From NCBI GenBank assembly GCA_902635515.1, contig CACPOD010000001.1:101307-165306 (forward strand): a stretch of DNA of 64,000 nucleotides. The letters run 5' to 3'. Position 1 is the first letter of the stretch. Each line of letters starts with the position of its first letter. The notes beneath the pieces are model-generated. The model was not told the DNA's origin and did not search any database. It worked only from the letters and a program-made list of their open reading frames with translations. The translations under genes and the position numbers were made by a program. Below are positions 25,494 through 36,041 of the stretch, in pieces. The DNA is from an uncultured Pelagibacteraceae bacterium. GTDB lineage: Bacteria; Pseudomonadota; Alphaproteobacteria; Pelagibacterales; Pelagibacteraceae.

Positions 25494-25768
25494 TGTTTTT
25501 AATAAACTGTCCATACTGTGGAGAAAGAGATCAGCAAGAATTTAAGGCTGGTGGTGAAGCTCATATAGAAAGACCTAAGCAACCAACAGAATTAAGTGAT
25601 GATGAATGGGCAGAATATTTATTTATGAGAAAAAATATTAAAGGTGTTCAATTCGAAAGATGGAACCATGCACATGGATGCCGTAAGTGGTTTAATATGG
25701 TTAGAGATACATCAAACGATGAAATAAAAGCAATTTACAAAATGGGTGAAAAACCACCCACTCAATAA
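25493..25768 (+). CDS. soxD: Sarcosine oxidase, delta subunit (zinc-binding)
   Basis: This is the small structural subunit of the sarcosine oxidase tetramer. The 91-residue protein begins [17 protein letters not shown] and contains WNHAHGCRKWFNM. Cys6, Cys9, His59 and Cys63 fall at the positions that bind zinc in the characterised enzyme's delta chain. It lies between soxB (1-base overlap) and soxA (start 1 base after the stop), the fixed B-D-A-G order of this operon. Confidence 0.96.
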   Translation: MFLINCPYCGERDQQEFKAGGEAHIERPKQPTELSDDEWAEYLFMRKNIKGVQFERWNHAHGCRKWFNMVRDTSNDEIKAIYKMGEKPPTQ

Positions 25769-25769
25769 A

Positions 25770-28700
25770 ATGACTAAAAACCTAAGAGTAAAATCCAGTG
25801 AGTACATTGATGAAACTAATAGAATTTCTTTTAAATTTAATGGCAAAACTTACCATGGATTTAAAGGCGATACTTTAGCATCAGCATTACTTGCAAACGA
25901 TGTTCATTTAGTTGGAAGAAGTTTTAAATATCATAGACCAAGAGGAATTATGACCTCAGGTTCAGAAGAACCAAATGCCATAGTTCAAATTAACCCTGGT
26001 ACCAACAGAACTGAACCCAATGTTAGAGCAACTGAAGTGGAGATATATGATGGTTTAGAGGCATCCAGCCAAAATTGTTGGCCAAGTGTAGAATTTGATA
26101 TTGGTGGAATAAATAATATTCTCTCCCCTTTTTTTCCAGCTGGTTTTTATTACAAAACTTTTATGTGGCCTGCTAGTTTCTGGAAAAAATATGAATTTTT
26201 CATACGACACTCAGCCGGTTTAGGAAAATCACCAACATCAAGTGACCCTGACATTTATGACCATCGAAATGTTCACTGTGATGTATTGGTTGTTGGCGCA
26301 GGTATATCGGGAATAATGGCAGCAAAAAATGCAGCTAAAAATAATTTTAAAACGTTGTTAGTTGAAGAAAAAAATGAACTTGGTGGATCAACTATTTATG
26401 AAAATAATGAATTTAACAAAATTGATAACAAGGCCCCATCAGAGTGGTTAAAAAAAGAGATAGAGGAACTAAAAAATATTAAAAATCTTGAAATAAAAAC
26501 TAGAACAAGTGTAGCTGCTTATCATCAATATAATTATCTTTTGGCTAGAGAAAATCTAACTGATCATTTAGAGGCTAAAGATAAAACAAATAAAATCAGA
26601 CAAAGACTACTTAAAATTAGAGCTAAGAAAGTTATTTTGGCAACAGGTGCATTGGAAAGACCTTTGATATTTAATAATAATGATAGACCAGGAATAATGC
26701 TTTCATCTGCTGTAAAAAAATACAGTGAATTTTATGGTGTTGCTTGTGGTAGTAAAAATGTATTTTTTACTAATAATGATAGTGCCTATGAAAGTGCTTT
26801 ATCACTATATAACAAAGGTATAAATGTTGAGGCTCTTATTGATATTAGAGAACAATCTGAAAGTAAAATTGTTAAAAAAGTAAAAGAAGCAGGTATTAAA
26901 GTTTACTGGTCACATACTATTGTTGATACAGTTGGATACAAGAGACTAAATAGTATTTCTATAATGAAACTATCTAATGATGGTACTTCAGTTACTGGAA
27001 GTAAAATTTCTATTTCATGTGATTGCTTAGGAGTTGCTGGTGGTTGGACACCTGCTGTACATTTGTATACACAATCAGGAAGTAAACTTAAATTTGATGA
27101 AGAAAAAAAAGTTTTCGTACCAAATCAAAATACATCTGAGCAAATAAGTGTAGGATCTTGTGATGGAGATTTTAAAATTGATGAAATCATTAAAAATTTA
27201 AATCATAAGCTTAAAGATGCTCTTAATATTAAAGAAACGAATTTAGATAATATTAAAGTTGAGATTGATCAGGAAAATTCGAAAAGAAATATTTGGTTGC
27301 TACCCTCTGATAAACCTATAGGCAAAACTAAACCATTTGTAGATTATCAAAACGATGCAACAGCTAAAGATATCAAATTAGCATTAAGAGAAGGTTTTAG
27401 ATCTATTGAGCATGTTAAAAGATACACGACTACCGGTATGGGAACTGATCAAGGTAAACTAGGAAATATGCATGCGTTAGGCATAATTGCAGATACAGCA
27501 GGCGTTAAAATGGGAGAATTAGGAACCACTACGTTTAGACCTCCCTACACACCATTAACATTTGGAACTATTGTGGGTCGAAATGTAGGAAAGTTTTTTG
27601 ATATTTTCAGAAGAACACCAATGAATGATTGGCATGTTGAAAATAAAGCCGAATTTGAAAATGTTGGTCAATGGAAGAGAGCGTGGTACTACCCTATTAA
27701 CGGAGAAACTATGCATGAAGCAGTACAAAGAGAAAGTAAAGCTGCTAGAGAAAGTGCTGGTATATTAGATGCCTCTACTCTTGGTAAAATTGATATTCAA
27801 GGAAGTGATGCCTCTGAATTCTTAAATAGAGTTTATACAAATGCTTGGTCAAAATTAGCTATAGGGAAATGTAGATATGGGTTAATGCTAAATGAAGATG
27901 GTATGGTTTATGATGATGGAGTTACAACAAGATTAGGTGAAAATCATTACATCATGACCACAACAACTGGTGGAGCAGCAAATGTTTTAGGTAAACTTGA
28001 AGACTATCTTCAAACAGAATGGCCTGAGCTTGATGTTTATTTAACCTCTGTAACAGATCATTATGCTACAGCGAGTTTATGCGGACCTAATAGTAAAAAA
28101 ATTCTTAAAAAAATAATTCCTGATTTAGATTTATCAGATGAAAACTTTCCGCACATGTCATTCAAAGAATCGAAAATTGGCAATGTTCAATGTAGAATAA
28201 TGAGAATTAGTTTTACTGGAGAACACAGTTACGAAATCAATGTTCAAGCAAGTTATGGAAAAGATTTATGGGAAAAGTGTATAGAGGCAGGTAAAGAGTT
28301 TAACATTACTCCTTATGGGACTGAGACAATGCACTTATTAAGAGCAGAAAAAGGTTTTATTATTATTGGACAAGATACAGATGGAACAATGACTCCTATC
28401 GATCTTCAAATGGATTGGATAGTAAGCAAGAAGAAATACGATTTCATAGGAAAAAGATCTCTTTATAGATCTGATACAATGAGAGAAGATAGAAAGCAAT
28501 TAGTAGGTTTATTAACTGATGATCCAAATATTGTTTTAGAAGAAGGAGCACAAATAGTTTCTGAATTAAATCAAAGTCCAGTAGAAATGCTTGGACATGT
28601 AACTTCAAGTTATTTCAGTCCAAACCTAAAGAAATCAATAGCACTGGCAGTGGTTAGAGGTGGAAAAGATATGATGGGAAAAAAACTTTTTGTGCCTATG

Positions 28701-28775
28701 GAAAATAAAAATATTAATGTCACTGTTGCGAACCCAGTATTTTATGATGAGAAAAATGAGAGGTTAAATGCTTAA
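25770..28775 (+). CDS. soxA: Sarcosine oxidase, alpha subunit
   Basis: This is the large subunit, which carries the NAD site and the folate-binding half where the methylene group is passed to tetrahydrofolate. I start it at ATG 25770 (1001 residues, MTKNLRVKSSEYIDETNRIS), 1 base after soxD. An ATG at 25746 lies inside soxD and adds only 8 residues. Domains: an N-terminal ferredoxin-like region with SFKYHRPRGIMTSGSEEPNA; a dinucleotide fold CDVLVVGAGISGIMAAKNAA near residue 170; then a C-terminal GcvT-like domain from about 630, with CRYGLMLNEDGMVYDDG and GTETMHLLRAEKGF. It overlaps soxG by 8 bases. Confidence 0.96.
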   Translation: MTKNLRVKSSEYIDETNRISFKFNGKTYHGFKGDTLASALLANDVHLVGRSFKYHRPRGIMTSGSEEPNAIVQINPGTNRTEPNVRATEVEIYDGLEASSQNCWPSVEFDIGGINNILSPFFPAGFYYKTFMWPASFWKKYEFFIRHSAGLGKSPTSSDPDIYDHRNVHCDVLVVGAGISGIMAAKNAAKNNFKTLLVEEKNELGGSTIYENNEFNKIDNKAPSEWLKKEIEELKNIKNLEIKTRTSVAAYHQYNYLLARENLTDHLEAKDKTNKIRQRLLKIRAKKVILATGALERPLIFNNNDRPGIMLSSAVKKYSEFYGVACGSKNVFFTNNDSAYESALSLYNKGINVEALIDIREQSESKIVKKVKEAGIKVYWSHTIVDTVGYKRLNSISIMKLSNDGTSVTGSKISISCDCLGVAGGWTPAVHLYTQSGSKLKFDEEKKVFVPNQNTSEQISVGSCDGDFKIDEIIKNLNHKLKDALNIKETNLDNIKVEIDQENSKRNIWLLPSDKPIGKTKPFVDYQNDATAKDIKLALREGFRSIEHVKRYTTTGMGTDQGKLGNMHALGIIADTAGVKMGELGTTTFRPPYTPLTFGTIVGRNVGKFFDIFRRTPMNDWHVENKAEFENVGQWKRAWYYPINGETMHEAVQRESKAARESAGILDASTLGKIDIQGSDASEFLNRVYTNAWSKLAIGKCRYGLMLNEDGMVYDDGVTTRLGENHYIMTTTTGGAANVLGKLEDYLQTEWPELDVYLTSVTDHYATASLCGPNSKKILKKIIPDLDLSDENFPHMSFKESKIGNVQCRIMRISFTGEHSYEINVQASYGKDLWEKCIEAGKEFNITPYGTETMHLLRAEKGFIIIGQDTDGTMTPIDLQMDWIVSKKKYDFIGKRSLYRSDTMREDRKQLVGLLTDDPNIVLEEGAQIVSELNQSPVEMLGHVTSSYFSPNLKKSIALAVVRGGKDMMGKKLFVPMENKNINVTVANPVFYDEKNERLNA

Positions 28776-29331
28776 CTATAATTCAGTTATTAAAAATGAA
28801 ATGAAGCAAGAAAGTATTTCTGTAAAGGAAATCTCTCCAGTAATAAAAATTAATTTGAGAGGAAAAAAAAGAGAATTTTTAACAAATGTTGGTAAAAATC
28901 TTAATATGATCTTGCCAACTGAGGCAAACACTTCAACAACGAGTGATAAATTAACAGCAATATGGCTTAGTCCAGACGAATGGATGATAATCTCAAATGA
29001 GCTGGCAAGTAAAGACACTAATAAATCCGATCTATATGAAATGTTATTTAATAGTATTTCAAAAACAAATTTAGGTGCTGTTATAGATGTAACAGATCAA
29101 TTTGTTCAATTAGAACTTAAAGGTGAAAATGTCTATGAAATCTTTTCAGCAGGATCTCCCTTTAATTTTAATGAATTTAAAGAAAAAAAAGGATCAACAG
29201 CTCAGACTGTTTTAAATCATATAGATGTAATTCTGCACCATAAAGATGAAAATATTTTAAATCTGTTTGTTAGAAGATCTTTTGCTGAACATCTTTGTTC
29301 TTGGATTGAAGACTGTGCATCAAGATTATAA
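28768..29331 (+). CDS. soxG: Sarcosine oxidase, gamma subunit
   Basis: This is the fourth subunit of the sarcosine oxidase complex. The 187-residue protein is the least conserved member but shows the family's pattern: TAIWLSPDEWMIISNELAS in the middle, AVIDVTDQFVQLELKGEN, and LNHIDVILHHKDENILNLFV with RRSFAEHLCSWIED at the end. It overlaps soxA by 8 bases. Its stop lies 2 bases from the stop of the convergent nuclease gene, so there is no room for an intrinsic terminator. Confidence 0.92.
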   Translation: MLNYNSVIKNEMKQESISVKEISPVIKINLRGKKREFLTNVGKNLNMILPTEANTSTTSDKLTAIWLSPDEWMIISNELASKDTNKSDLYEMLFNSISKTNLGAVIDVTDQFVQLELKGENVYEIFSAGSPFNFNEFKEKKGSTAQTVLNHIDVILHHKDENILNLFVRRSFAEHLCSWIEDCASRL

Positions 29332-29333
29332 AC

Positions 29334-29861
29334 TTATTTTTTTCTTCTAAAGTCCCATGGCATTTCAAATTTACCTTGCCAAAGGCCTTTTTTTTCATTT
29401 TTAGCATTAATTTCGTTTGATATATATTTTTTTGAGTATTTTCTATAAGCTACTGCATAACCGTTTGAAACTAGCCAAGAATTCAAGTTTAAATTTCTTT
29501 TATAACATTCTCCAATAAATCTTTTGTATCTATCAACATCCAAAATTTTACAAGTTATTACTTTGTTATTTATTTTTTTTTGTAATTTTTGAGTTGAAAT
29601 TTTTCCACATGGATAATCTTTAGTAAAAGTAAAAAAAATTATTGTTAGATATGGTTTTTTACACATTTGCTTGAATTCAGGTGCATCAATTCCATGCAAT
29701 CTTATCTTTTTTGAATTTATTTTAATTGTATCACCATCAATAATTTGAGCATTTCCAGAAATTTCTTTAATCTCTTCGGACCTAACATCGTTATATGTGA
29801 GAATAAAAAAAATCGAACAAATTATAATTAAAATTATCGCTTTTCTTTTTGTAAAAAACAT
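29334..29861 (-). CDS. Thermonuclease-family (SNase-like) nuclease, membrane-anchored or exported
   Basis: The 175-residue product has an N-terminal hydrophobic helix (about 8 to 25, AIILIIICSIFFILTYNDV), then a staphylococcal-nuclease fold. QIIDGDTIKINSKKIRLHGI carries the metal-binding Asp and the catalytic Arg of the RLHGIDAPE box. The segment YKRFIGECY provides the second conserved Arg region, and the fold ends with EKKGLWQGKFEMPWDFRR. It likely degrades nucleic acid outside the cytoplasm, perhaps for phosphate or nucleotide salvage (inference). It is separated by 12 bases from the MATE gene upstream and faces soxG with 2 bases between the stops. Confidence 0.9.
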   Translation of the reverse strand: MFFTKRKAIILIIICSIFFILTYNDVRSEEIKEISGNAQIIDGDTIKINSKKIRLHGIDAPEFKQMCKKPYLTIIFFTFTKDYPCGKISTQKLQKKINNKVITCKILDVDRYKRFIGECYKRNLNLNSWLVSNGYAVAYRKYSKKYISNEINAKNEKKGLWQGKFEMPWDFRRKK

Positions 29862-29873
29862 ACTTAAAAAATT

Positions 29874-31211
29874 TTAAATATTAGCTAATTTACGTTTAAT
29901 ATAATATTTGACATAAAAAAGTAACATCAATGATATCAACCATTGAAAGATAGCCCAAATATAAAAAAAAGTTTTAAAATCTGCATTTAAATACTTTGCA
30001 ATGTAAAAGGATAAAACTGGTACTATAACATTTCTGGCAATATTATTAACCATGGCTTTTTCAGATTTTTTTAAAGCCATAAAAAATCCATTTGATAAGA
30101 AAAATATTGGATAAGCAGGTAAAATAAATGCTGAAATCTTAAGGTACATCGAGCCATACATAATTACCTCTGGGTTTGAAGAAAAGAATTTAGGAACAAT
30201 GTCAGCACTTATAAAAATAACTACACCAGCTATTAACATTATAAATAGACCGTATTTTATTGAGGTAAAATAGGATTGCTCCACTCTATCGTAATATTTT
30301 GCACCAATATTTTGCGCTATTATAGAAATTATTGCTGTATTGATTCCTAATATTGGTAACAGAACTACTTGCTCAATTCTTGTGGCAGATCCATAACCTG
30401 CTACAGCATACTCACCAAATAACCCAACATATGTAAAAACGATTGTTGCAGCAATAGAATACCCTAATATTGCAATTGTAATTGGCATTGATTGAAAAAA
30501 AATATTTTTTAAGAAAAAAAATTTAGCTTTGAAATGGTCTAAAGTTATTTGTTTAATTCTTTGATTATTCAATATTTTTATCAAAATAACCAACAAAGAT
30601 ACAAATTGAGCAATTAAAGTTGCTATCCCAATACCAGTTATTCCTAATGGTGGTATAAATAAAAAACCAAATATAAAAATTGGATTTAAAATAATGTTTA
30701 AGAAAAAAGAAAATATTAGAACATTTCTGTAAGTTTTAGTATCTCCTTCTGCGTGTAAGAATGAATTTAATGCTACTACTAAAATAAATAATATCGTACC
30801 TAAAAAAATTACATTTATATATTCAAGTCCAAGAATTGTTACTTCTTGAGAGGAATTCATTAATAAGAATATCTTTTCACCAAAAGCAAATCCTAAAATA
30901 GATACAACTATTGAGATTATAATCGAATAAATGATTACATTTCCAAAATAACTTAAAACATTTTTTTCGTTTTTTTCTCCTATACTACTGCCAATCAATG
31001 ATGTTCCTGCTACGGTAACTCCAATGGATGTAGCAATAATCAAAAAATATATCGGAAAAGACTTGCTCAAAGCTGATAAGGCTTCTGGCGAAATTTTTCC
31101 TGCATAAAAAGTATCTACGATTGTATAAAGTGTTTGGAATAAGGTTCCTACACTTGCTGGTACAGCAAGTTTTCTTACTAACAACGAAACTTCATCTTTT
31201 AATAAATTCAT
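29874..31211 (-). CDS. MATE-family multidrug/metabolite efflux transporter
   Basis: The 445-residue protein has about 12 hydrophobic segments and two homologous halves, as in MATE transporters. The N-terminal half contains LAVPASVGTLFQTLYTIVDTF, followed by FYAGKISPEALSALSKSFPI, the family's first signature. The second half contains GYGSATRIEQVVLLPILGIN and IISIIAQNIGAKYYDRVEQS, the repeat of the same motif. Such proteins export cationic compounds with H+ or Na+ in exchange; no substrate can be read from sequence. It lies 14 bases after trhO. Confidence 0.93.
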   Translation of the reverse strand: MNLLKDEVSLLVRKLAVPASVGTLFQTLYTIVDTFYAGKISPEALSALSKSFPIYFLIIATSIGVTVAGTSLIGSSIGEKNEKNVLSYFGNVIIYSIIISIVVSILGFAFGEKIFLLMNSSQEVTILGLEYINVIFLGTILFILVVALNSFLHAEGDTKTYRNVLIFSFFLNIILNPIFIFGFLFIPPLGITGIGIATLIAQFVSLLVILIKILNNQRIKQITLDHFKAKFFFLKNIFFQSMPITIAILGYSIAATIVFTYVGLFGEYAVAGYGSATRIEQVVLLPILGINTAIISIIAQNIGAKYYDRVEQSYFTSIKYGLFIMLIAGVVIFISADIVPKFFSSNPEVIMYGSMYLKISAFILPAYPIFFLSNGFFMALKKSEKAMVNNIARNVIVPVLSFYIAKYLNADFKTFFYIWAIFQWLISLMLLFYVKYYIKRKLANI

Positions 31212-31225
31212 TAATTTAAGATTTG

Positions 31226-32131
31226 TTAATACTCTTTTTGGAAGATATGTCTTTTTCCTGCTTCTTTAGCAAGATTAATTTGTTTTTGTCTCATCCTAAA
31301 TCTTGATTTTTGATGATCTGTTAGATTGTCGTGACAATTTGGACATGAAACACCCTCTTCATATTTTTTTGATTTTTTGTCCTTACGAGATACAGGCTTC
31401 CTACAACCGCTACACATTGAGTAAGAACCAACTTTTAGACCATGTTTTAAACTAATCCTGTTATCAAAAACAAAGCATTCACCTTTCCATAAACTTTTTT
31501 TCTTATTTGTTTTTTTAAGATAATTTAAAATTCCACCATTTAACTGATAAATGTTATTAAACCCTTTATTCTCCAAATAAACAGATGCCTTTTCACAACG
31601 AATTCCACCAGTACAAAACATGGCAATAGGTTGATTTTTTTTTAATTTTTTTAGATATTTTGGAAAATCTCTAAAGTTATCAACATCAGGATTGATTGCT
31701 CCCTTAAATGTTCCAACATCGTACTCAAATGGTTTTCTCGCATCTATAAGAACAGTATCCTTTTCTTTAATCAGCTTATTCCATTTGATTGGATCTACAT
31801 GGCTATCTTTTTTCTTTATTCTTTTATTTAAAGTTAAATTCATAGGAACAACTTCATTTTTAATTTTAACTTTAGGTTTGTGAAACGGTTGAAATAAACT
31901 TTTGGAGACATTACTGCTATTAAATTCTTTAAATTTAAGAGTTCTTTTTAAATTGTTAATTGTGAATTTAATGTCTGCAGCTTTACCAGAGATAGTTCCA
32001 TTTACTCCTTCTTTAGAGATAATTATCGTACCTCTAATGTTTTTCTTTTTTAAAGTTTCTAATAAAACTTTTTGATTTTTCTTTAGATAAGAAATTTTGA
32101 CAAATTTATAAAAACCAACTACTTCAAACAT
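31226..32131 (-). CDS. trhO: tRNA uridine(34) hydroxylase (rhodanese-domain, YceA family)
   Basis: TrhO hydroxylates wobble uridine in certain tRNAs, using oxygen. The 301-residue protein has the three expected parts. An N-terminal acylphosphatase-like region (about 1 to 95) has IIISKEGVNGTISGKAADI. A rhodanese domain (about 115 to 210) has LIDARKPFEYDVGTFKGAIN and the active-site loop AMFCTGGIRCEKASVYL. A cysteine-rich C-terminus has MCSGCRKPV and CPNCHDNLTDHQKSRF, which probably binds zinc. It shares one base with the O-methyltransferase gene upstream. Confidence 0.92.
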   Translation of the reverse strand: MFEVVGFYKFVKISYLKKNQKVLLETLKKKNIRGTIIISKEGVNGTISGKAADIKFTINNLKRTLKFKEFNSSNVSKSLFQPFHKPKVKIKNEVVPMNLTLNKRIKKKDSHVDPIKWNKLIKEKDTVLIDARKPFEYDVGTFKGAINPDVDNFRDFPKYLKKLKKNQPIAMFCTGGIRCEKASVYLENKGFNNIYQLNGGILNYLKKTNKKKSLWKGECFVFDNRISLKHGLKVGSYSMCSGCRKPVSRKDKKSKKYEEGVSCPNCHDNLTDHQKSRFRMRQKQINLAKEAGKRHIFQKEY

Positions 32132-32781
32132 TATAATTTTCTACAAACAGTCATACCATCACCAAGAGGAATTATTAACTTTTCAACCCTTGTATCCTTT
32201 GAGATATGACTATTAAACTCTTTAATATTTATAGTAAATTTATCAGTGTTGTTTTCATTCACAACTTCTCCATACCATAAAACATTATCAATGATTATTA
32301 GACCATTTTTGTTCAATAATTGTAAAGAACGTTCATAGTATTCAATGTAATTCATTTTATCAGCATCAATAAAGACTAAATCAAACTTTTCATTTTTAAT
32401 CTCATCTAAACTTTCTAAAGCAGGTTTAATTAATGTTTTTATTTTATGCTCTTGATTAGCTTTTTTAAAAAAATCTATTGCAACTTTATTAGTTTCTTCA
32501 TTTTTATCTAAAGCAATTATTTTGCCATCATCTGATAACGCCAAAGCCATAGATAACGTACTTAATCCTGTAAATGTACCTATCTCTAAAATTTTTTTGA
32601 TATTTGAAATTTTTATAATTAAATACAGAAATTGACTTTGTGAAATTGAGATTTGCATTCTTTTGATATCACCAAGAGAAGTGTTGTAATCAATTATTTC
32701 TTTTTGAACTGGATGTAAATTAAATCCATGACTTAAAATATAGTCTTGGAGTTCTTTAGTTATATTTAGGTCTGAACCCAT
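32131..32781 (-). CDS. O-methyltransferase family 3 (caffeoyl-CoA/catechol type)
   Basis: The 216-residue protein is a SAM-dependent O-methyltransferase of the bacterial COMT-like family. The SAM site is KKILEIGTFTGLSTLSMALAL (motif I, about residues 62 to 80) and ALDKNEETNKVA. The catalytic and metal region is FDLVFIDADKMNYIEYYE and LIIIDNVLWYGEVV, where the Asp residues bind the divalent ion. The physiological acceptor is unknown. It lies 5 bases after gatB and touches trhO. Confidence 0.9.
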   Translation of the reverse strand: MGSDLNITKELQDYILSHGFNLHPVQKEIIDYNTSLGDIKRMQISISQSQFLYLIIKISNIKKILEIGTFTGLSTLSMALALSDDGKIIALDKNEETNKVAIDFFKKANQEHKIKTLIKPALESLDEIKNEKFDLVFIDADKMNYIEYYERSLQLLNKNGLIIIDNVLWYGEVVNENNTDKFTINIKEFNSHISKDTRVEKLIIPLGDGMTVCRKL

Positions 32782-32786
32782 AAATT

Positions 32787-34250
32787 CTAAAGTTTTTTCT
32801 TTAAAATCTCATTAACTAATTGAGGATTTGCTTTTCCACCAGAAACTTTCATTACTTGACCTACAAAGAAACCAAATAATTTAACTTTACCTGATTTATA
32901 TTCGGTAGCTTTGTCTCTGTTATCATCAATAACCTTATCTATTAGTGCCTCAAGTGCTTTTGGATCACTCTCTTGTTTTAAACCTTTTTCTTCAACAATT
33001 TTCTTAGGATCTTTATCTCCTTCCATCATTTGTTCAAAAACTGTTTTTGCAATTTTTCCAGAAATTGTTCCATCTTTAATTAAATTAATTAATTTTGATA
33101 AGTTGCCCGCGCTTATAGGGCTTTCTGTTATTTCTAAATTTTTTTCATTTAAGGCTGCAAATAATTCACCAATTATCCAATTTGTTGCAAGTTTTACATC
33201 CGATTTCTTAATTACATTTTCAAAGTAATTTGATGTTTCAATATCAGAAACTAAAATGTTTGCTTCGTAAGGTGATAATTTGAATTTTTCTATAAATCTT
33301 TTTTTCTTTTCGTCAGGTAGCTCTGGAATTTCTGATTTTAAATTTTCAATAAAATCATCTGAGACTTCTAATGGCAATAAGTCTGGATCTGGAAAATATC
33401 TATAATCATGAGCATCCTCTTTTGATCTCATTGATCTAGTTTCATTTTTTTTTGTATCAAAAAGTCTTGTTTCTTGATCAATCATTTGACCGTCCTCAAT
33501 TAAATCAACTTGTCTATTAGCTTCATATTCTATTGCCATCTGCATAAATTTTATTGAATTAACATTTTTTATCTCACATCTGGTTCCAAATTCTTTTGAA
33601 CCTTTTTTTCTGACAGATACATTTACGTCGGCTCTTAAAGATCCTTCCTGCATGTTTCCATCACAGGTTCCTAAATATCTCATTATAGATCTTAATTTTT
33701 TAATGTATGCATTTACTTCATCTGGAGATCTTAGGTCAGGTTTACTTACAATTTCCATTAATGCCACACCTGATCTATTTAAATCTACAAAAGTATTTTT
33801 AGGATCTAGATCATGAATACTTTTACCTGCATCTTGCTCCAAATGTAATCTTTCTATACCTACCTCTTTTTGACCATCTGGCATATCAAGTATTACTTTA
33901 CCCTCACCTACAATTGGATCTTTGAATTGTGAGATTTGATACCCTTGAGGTAAGTCAGCATAAAAATAATTTTTTCTATCAAAGACAGATCTCTTATTGA
34001 TTTTAGCTTTTAAACCAATTCCTGTTTTGATAGCTTGTTTTACGCAATACTCGTTTATTACCGGCAACATTCCTGGTAATGCTGCATCAACTAAACTTAC
34101 TTGAGTATTTGGCTCAGCTCCAAATTTGGTTGCCGATGTTGAAAATAATTTTGACTGCGATGTAACTTGTGCATGGACTTCTAAGCCAATCACAACTTCA
34201 TATTGATTATCATGTCTATTAATTAGATATTCAGATTTGTTCTTACTCAC
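32787..34250 (-). CDS. gatB: Aspartyl/glutamyl-tRNA(Asn/Gln) amidotransferase subunit B
   Basis: GatB binds the misacylated tRNA and activates its carboxyl group for amidation. The 487-residue protein has [20 protein letters not shown] at the N-terminus, [40 protein letters not shown] and [17 protein letters not shown]-terminal YqeY-like helical domain follows from about 390. It overlaps gatA by 4 bases in the gatC-gatA-gatB order. The presence of the trimer implies indirect synthesis of Gln-tRNA and/or Asn-tRNA. Confidence 0.97.
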   Translation of the reverse strand: MSKNKSEYLINRHDNQYEVVIGLEVHAQVTSQSKLFSTSATKFGAEPNTQVSLVDAALPGMLPVINEYCVKQAIKTGIGLKAKINKRSVFDRKNYFYADLPQGYQISQFKDPIVGEGKVILDMPDGQKEVGIERLHLEQDAGKSIHDLDPKNTFVDLNRSGVALMEIVSKPDLRSPDEVNAYIKKLRSIMRYLGTCDGNMQEGSLRADVNVSVRKKGSKEFGTRCEIKNVNSIKFMQMAIEYEANRQVDLIEDGQMIDQETRLFDTKKNETRSMRSKEDAHDYRYFPDPDLLPLEVSDDFIENLKSEIPELPDEKKKRFIEKFKLSPYEANILVSDIETSNYFENVIKKSDVKLATNWIIGELFAALNEKNLEITESPISAGNLSKLINLIKDGTISGKIAKTVFEQMMEGDKDPKKIVEEKGLKQESDPKALEALIDKVIDDNRDKATEYKSGKVKLFGFFVGQVMKVSGGKANPQLVNEILKKKL

Positions 34251-35704
34251 TTAATCCACCAATCATTAATATTGTTTTTAAAATTAATTTTTTCTTCCAT
34301 AGCATATGCAATGTTTAAAATATTTTGTTCATCAAAAGCTTTACCGATTATCTGTAATCCTAATGGATATCCTTTACCATCATGGCCTGCGGGTATAGAA
34401 ATTCCAGGTAAACCTGCTAAATTTACAGGAACAGTAAAAATATCATTTAAATACATTGAAACCGGATCATTTGTTTTTTCACCAATTTTAAACGCAGAAC
34501 TTGGAGTAGATGGAGTTAGAATTGCATCAACTTTTTTATAAGCATCATCAAAATCATTTTTAATAAGTTTTCTTACCTTTTGTGCTTTAAGATAATAAGC
34601 ATCATAATATCCTGAAGATAAAACATAAGTTCCAATCATTATTCTTCGTTGAACTTCGGCACCAAATCCTTCAGATCTAGTTTTTTCATACATATCAATA
34701 AGATTTTCTCCCTCAGCTCTAAAACCATATTTAACACCATCATATCTAGCCAAATTAGAAGAAGCCTCTGCTGGTGCTACTATGTAATAAGTTGGTAGTG
34801 CATAATTAGTATGAGGTAGAGATATATCTATAATCTCAGCACCACAATCTTTTGCATATTCAATACCTTTTTTCCATAGATCTTCTATTTCCTTAGGCAT
34901 TCCATCTACTCTATATTCTTTGGGTATTCCTATTTTTTTACCTTTAATATCTTTTGTTAATTCTTTGCTGTACTCGTTCCTTTTAAAATCTATTGATGTA
35001 GAATCTTTTTCATCATAAGTACTAATAACTTCCTGCAACAATGCACAATCTTTAACATTTTGCGCCATTGGCCCAGCTTGATCTAGGGATGATGCAAATG
35101 CTACAATTCCATATCGAGAGCAACTACCATAAGTGGGTTTTAATCCAACAGTTCCTGTAAATGAAGCAGGCTGTCTTATAGATCCACCTGTATCTGTTCC
35201 AATAGTTATTGGTGTTAATTGAGCTGCTACTGCAGAAGACGATCCACCAGATGAACCTCCTGGAACCAAATTCTTATCAATTGGGTTTTGTACATTACCA
35301 AAAAAACTAGTTTCATTAGAAGAGCCCATTGCAAATTCATCACAATTTAATTTTCCCATTAGGATAGCTCCTTCATTCCAAATGTTTTGTGTAACTGTTG
35401 ACTCGTAAGTTGGAACGAAATTATTTAAAATCTTACTACCCGCCGTAGTTCTTAAATCTCTTGTACAAAATAAATCTTTTACAGCCATTGGAATGCCAGG
35501 CAATTTCAGATCAAGATTAGGTTTTTCATCAAACTTTTTTGCTTTATTTAAAGCATTTGTATAATCTTCAGTTATATATGCATTTAATTCTTTTGATTTT
35601 TCTGATCTTTCAACAAATGCTTTAGTAACTTCACTTGAGGAAAGTTTTTTACTTTTTATATTTTCTACTAACTCAGATAATGATTGTTTAGTTATATCTG
35701 ACAT
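34247..35704 (-). CDS. gatA: Aspartyl/glutamyl-tRNA(Asn/Gln) amidotransferase subunit A
   Basis: GatA is the amidase that releases ammonia from glutamine for transfer to Glu- or Asp-tRNA. The 485-residue protein carries the amidase-signature catalytic triad: Lys in [16 protein letters not shown], and the two serines in [16 protein letters not shown] and [37 protein letters not shown] follows directly, as in other GatA proteins. It shares one base with gatC and overlaps gatB by 4 bases. Confidence 0.97.
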   Translation of the reverse strand: MSDITKQSLSELVENIKSKKLSSSEVTKAFVERSEKSKELNAYITEDYTNALNKAKKFDEKPNLDLKLPGIPMAVKDLFCTRDLRTTAGSKILNNFVPTYESTVTQNIWNEGAILMGKLNCDEFAMGSSNETSFFGNVQNPIDKNLVPGGSSGGSSSAVAAQLTPITIGTDTGGSIRQPASFTGTVGLKPTYGSCSRYGIVAFASSLDQAGPMAQNVKDCALLQEVISTYDEKDSTSIDFKRNEYSKELTKDIKGKKIGIPKEYRVDGMPKEIEDLWKKGIEYAKDCGAEIIDISLPHTNYALPTYYIVAPAEASSNLARYDGVKYGFRAEGENLIDMYEKTRSEGFGAEVQRRIMIGTYVLSSGYYDAYYLKAQKVRKLIKNDFDDAYKKVDAILTPSTPSSAFKIGEKTNDPVSMYLNDIFTVPVNLAGLPGISIPAGHDGKGYPLGLQIIGKAFDEQNILNIAYAMEEKINFKNNINDWWIK

Positions 35705-35991
35705 TATTCAATTACCTTTGGTACTACAAAATAATCTTCATTTTCATTAGGAGAATTTTTTATTACTTGATCTCTTAAGTTTTTACTTTTTACTTCATCT
35801 GATCTTAGTTTTAGTGTTGTTTCAGCAACAGAAGTTAATGGTTCAACATTGTCAGTTTTTAATTCGTTAAGTTTTTCAATAAAATCGAAAATTGAATTTA
35901 AATCTCCTGCAAGTTTCTCTGCTTTTTTCTCATCTACAGAAATTCTTGATAGTTTGGATATATGCTTTATTGTTTTAAGATCGATGCTCAT
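35704..35991 (-). CDS. gatC: Aspartyl/glutamyl-tRNA(Asn/Gln) amidotransferase subunit C
   Basis: GatC is the small subunit that clamps GatA and GatB. I start it at ATG 35991 (95 residues, [20 protein letters not shown]), which matches the family N-terminus. An upstream ATG at 36021 would add 10 unconserved residues and consume most of the 50-base gap to divergent ruvX. The middle [20 protein letters not shown] and the [20 protein letters not shown] segment are typical of GatC, as is the end [11 protein letters not shown]. Confidence 0.93.
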   Translation of the reverse strand: MSIDLKTIKHISKLSRISVDEKKAEKLAGDLNSIFDFIEKLNELKTDNVEPLTSVAETTLKLRSDEVKSKNLRDQVIKNSPNENEDYFVVPKVIE

Positions 35992-36041
35992 ATGGTATTT
36001 AAATATGTCGCAAACTATCACTTAAGTTTAAAATATACAAT

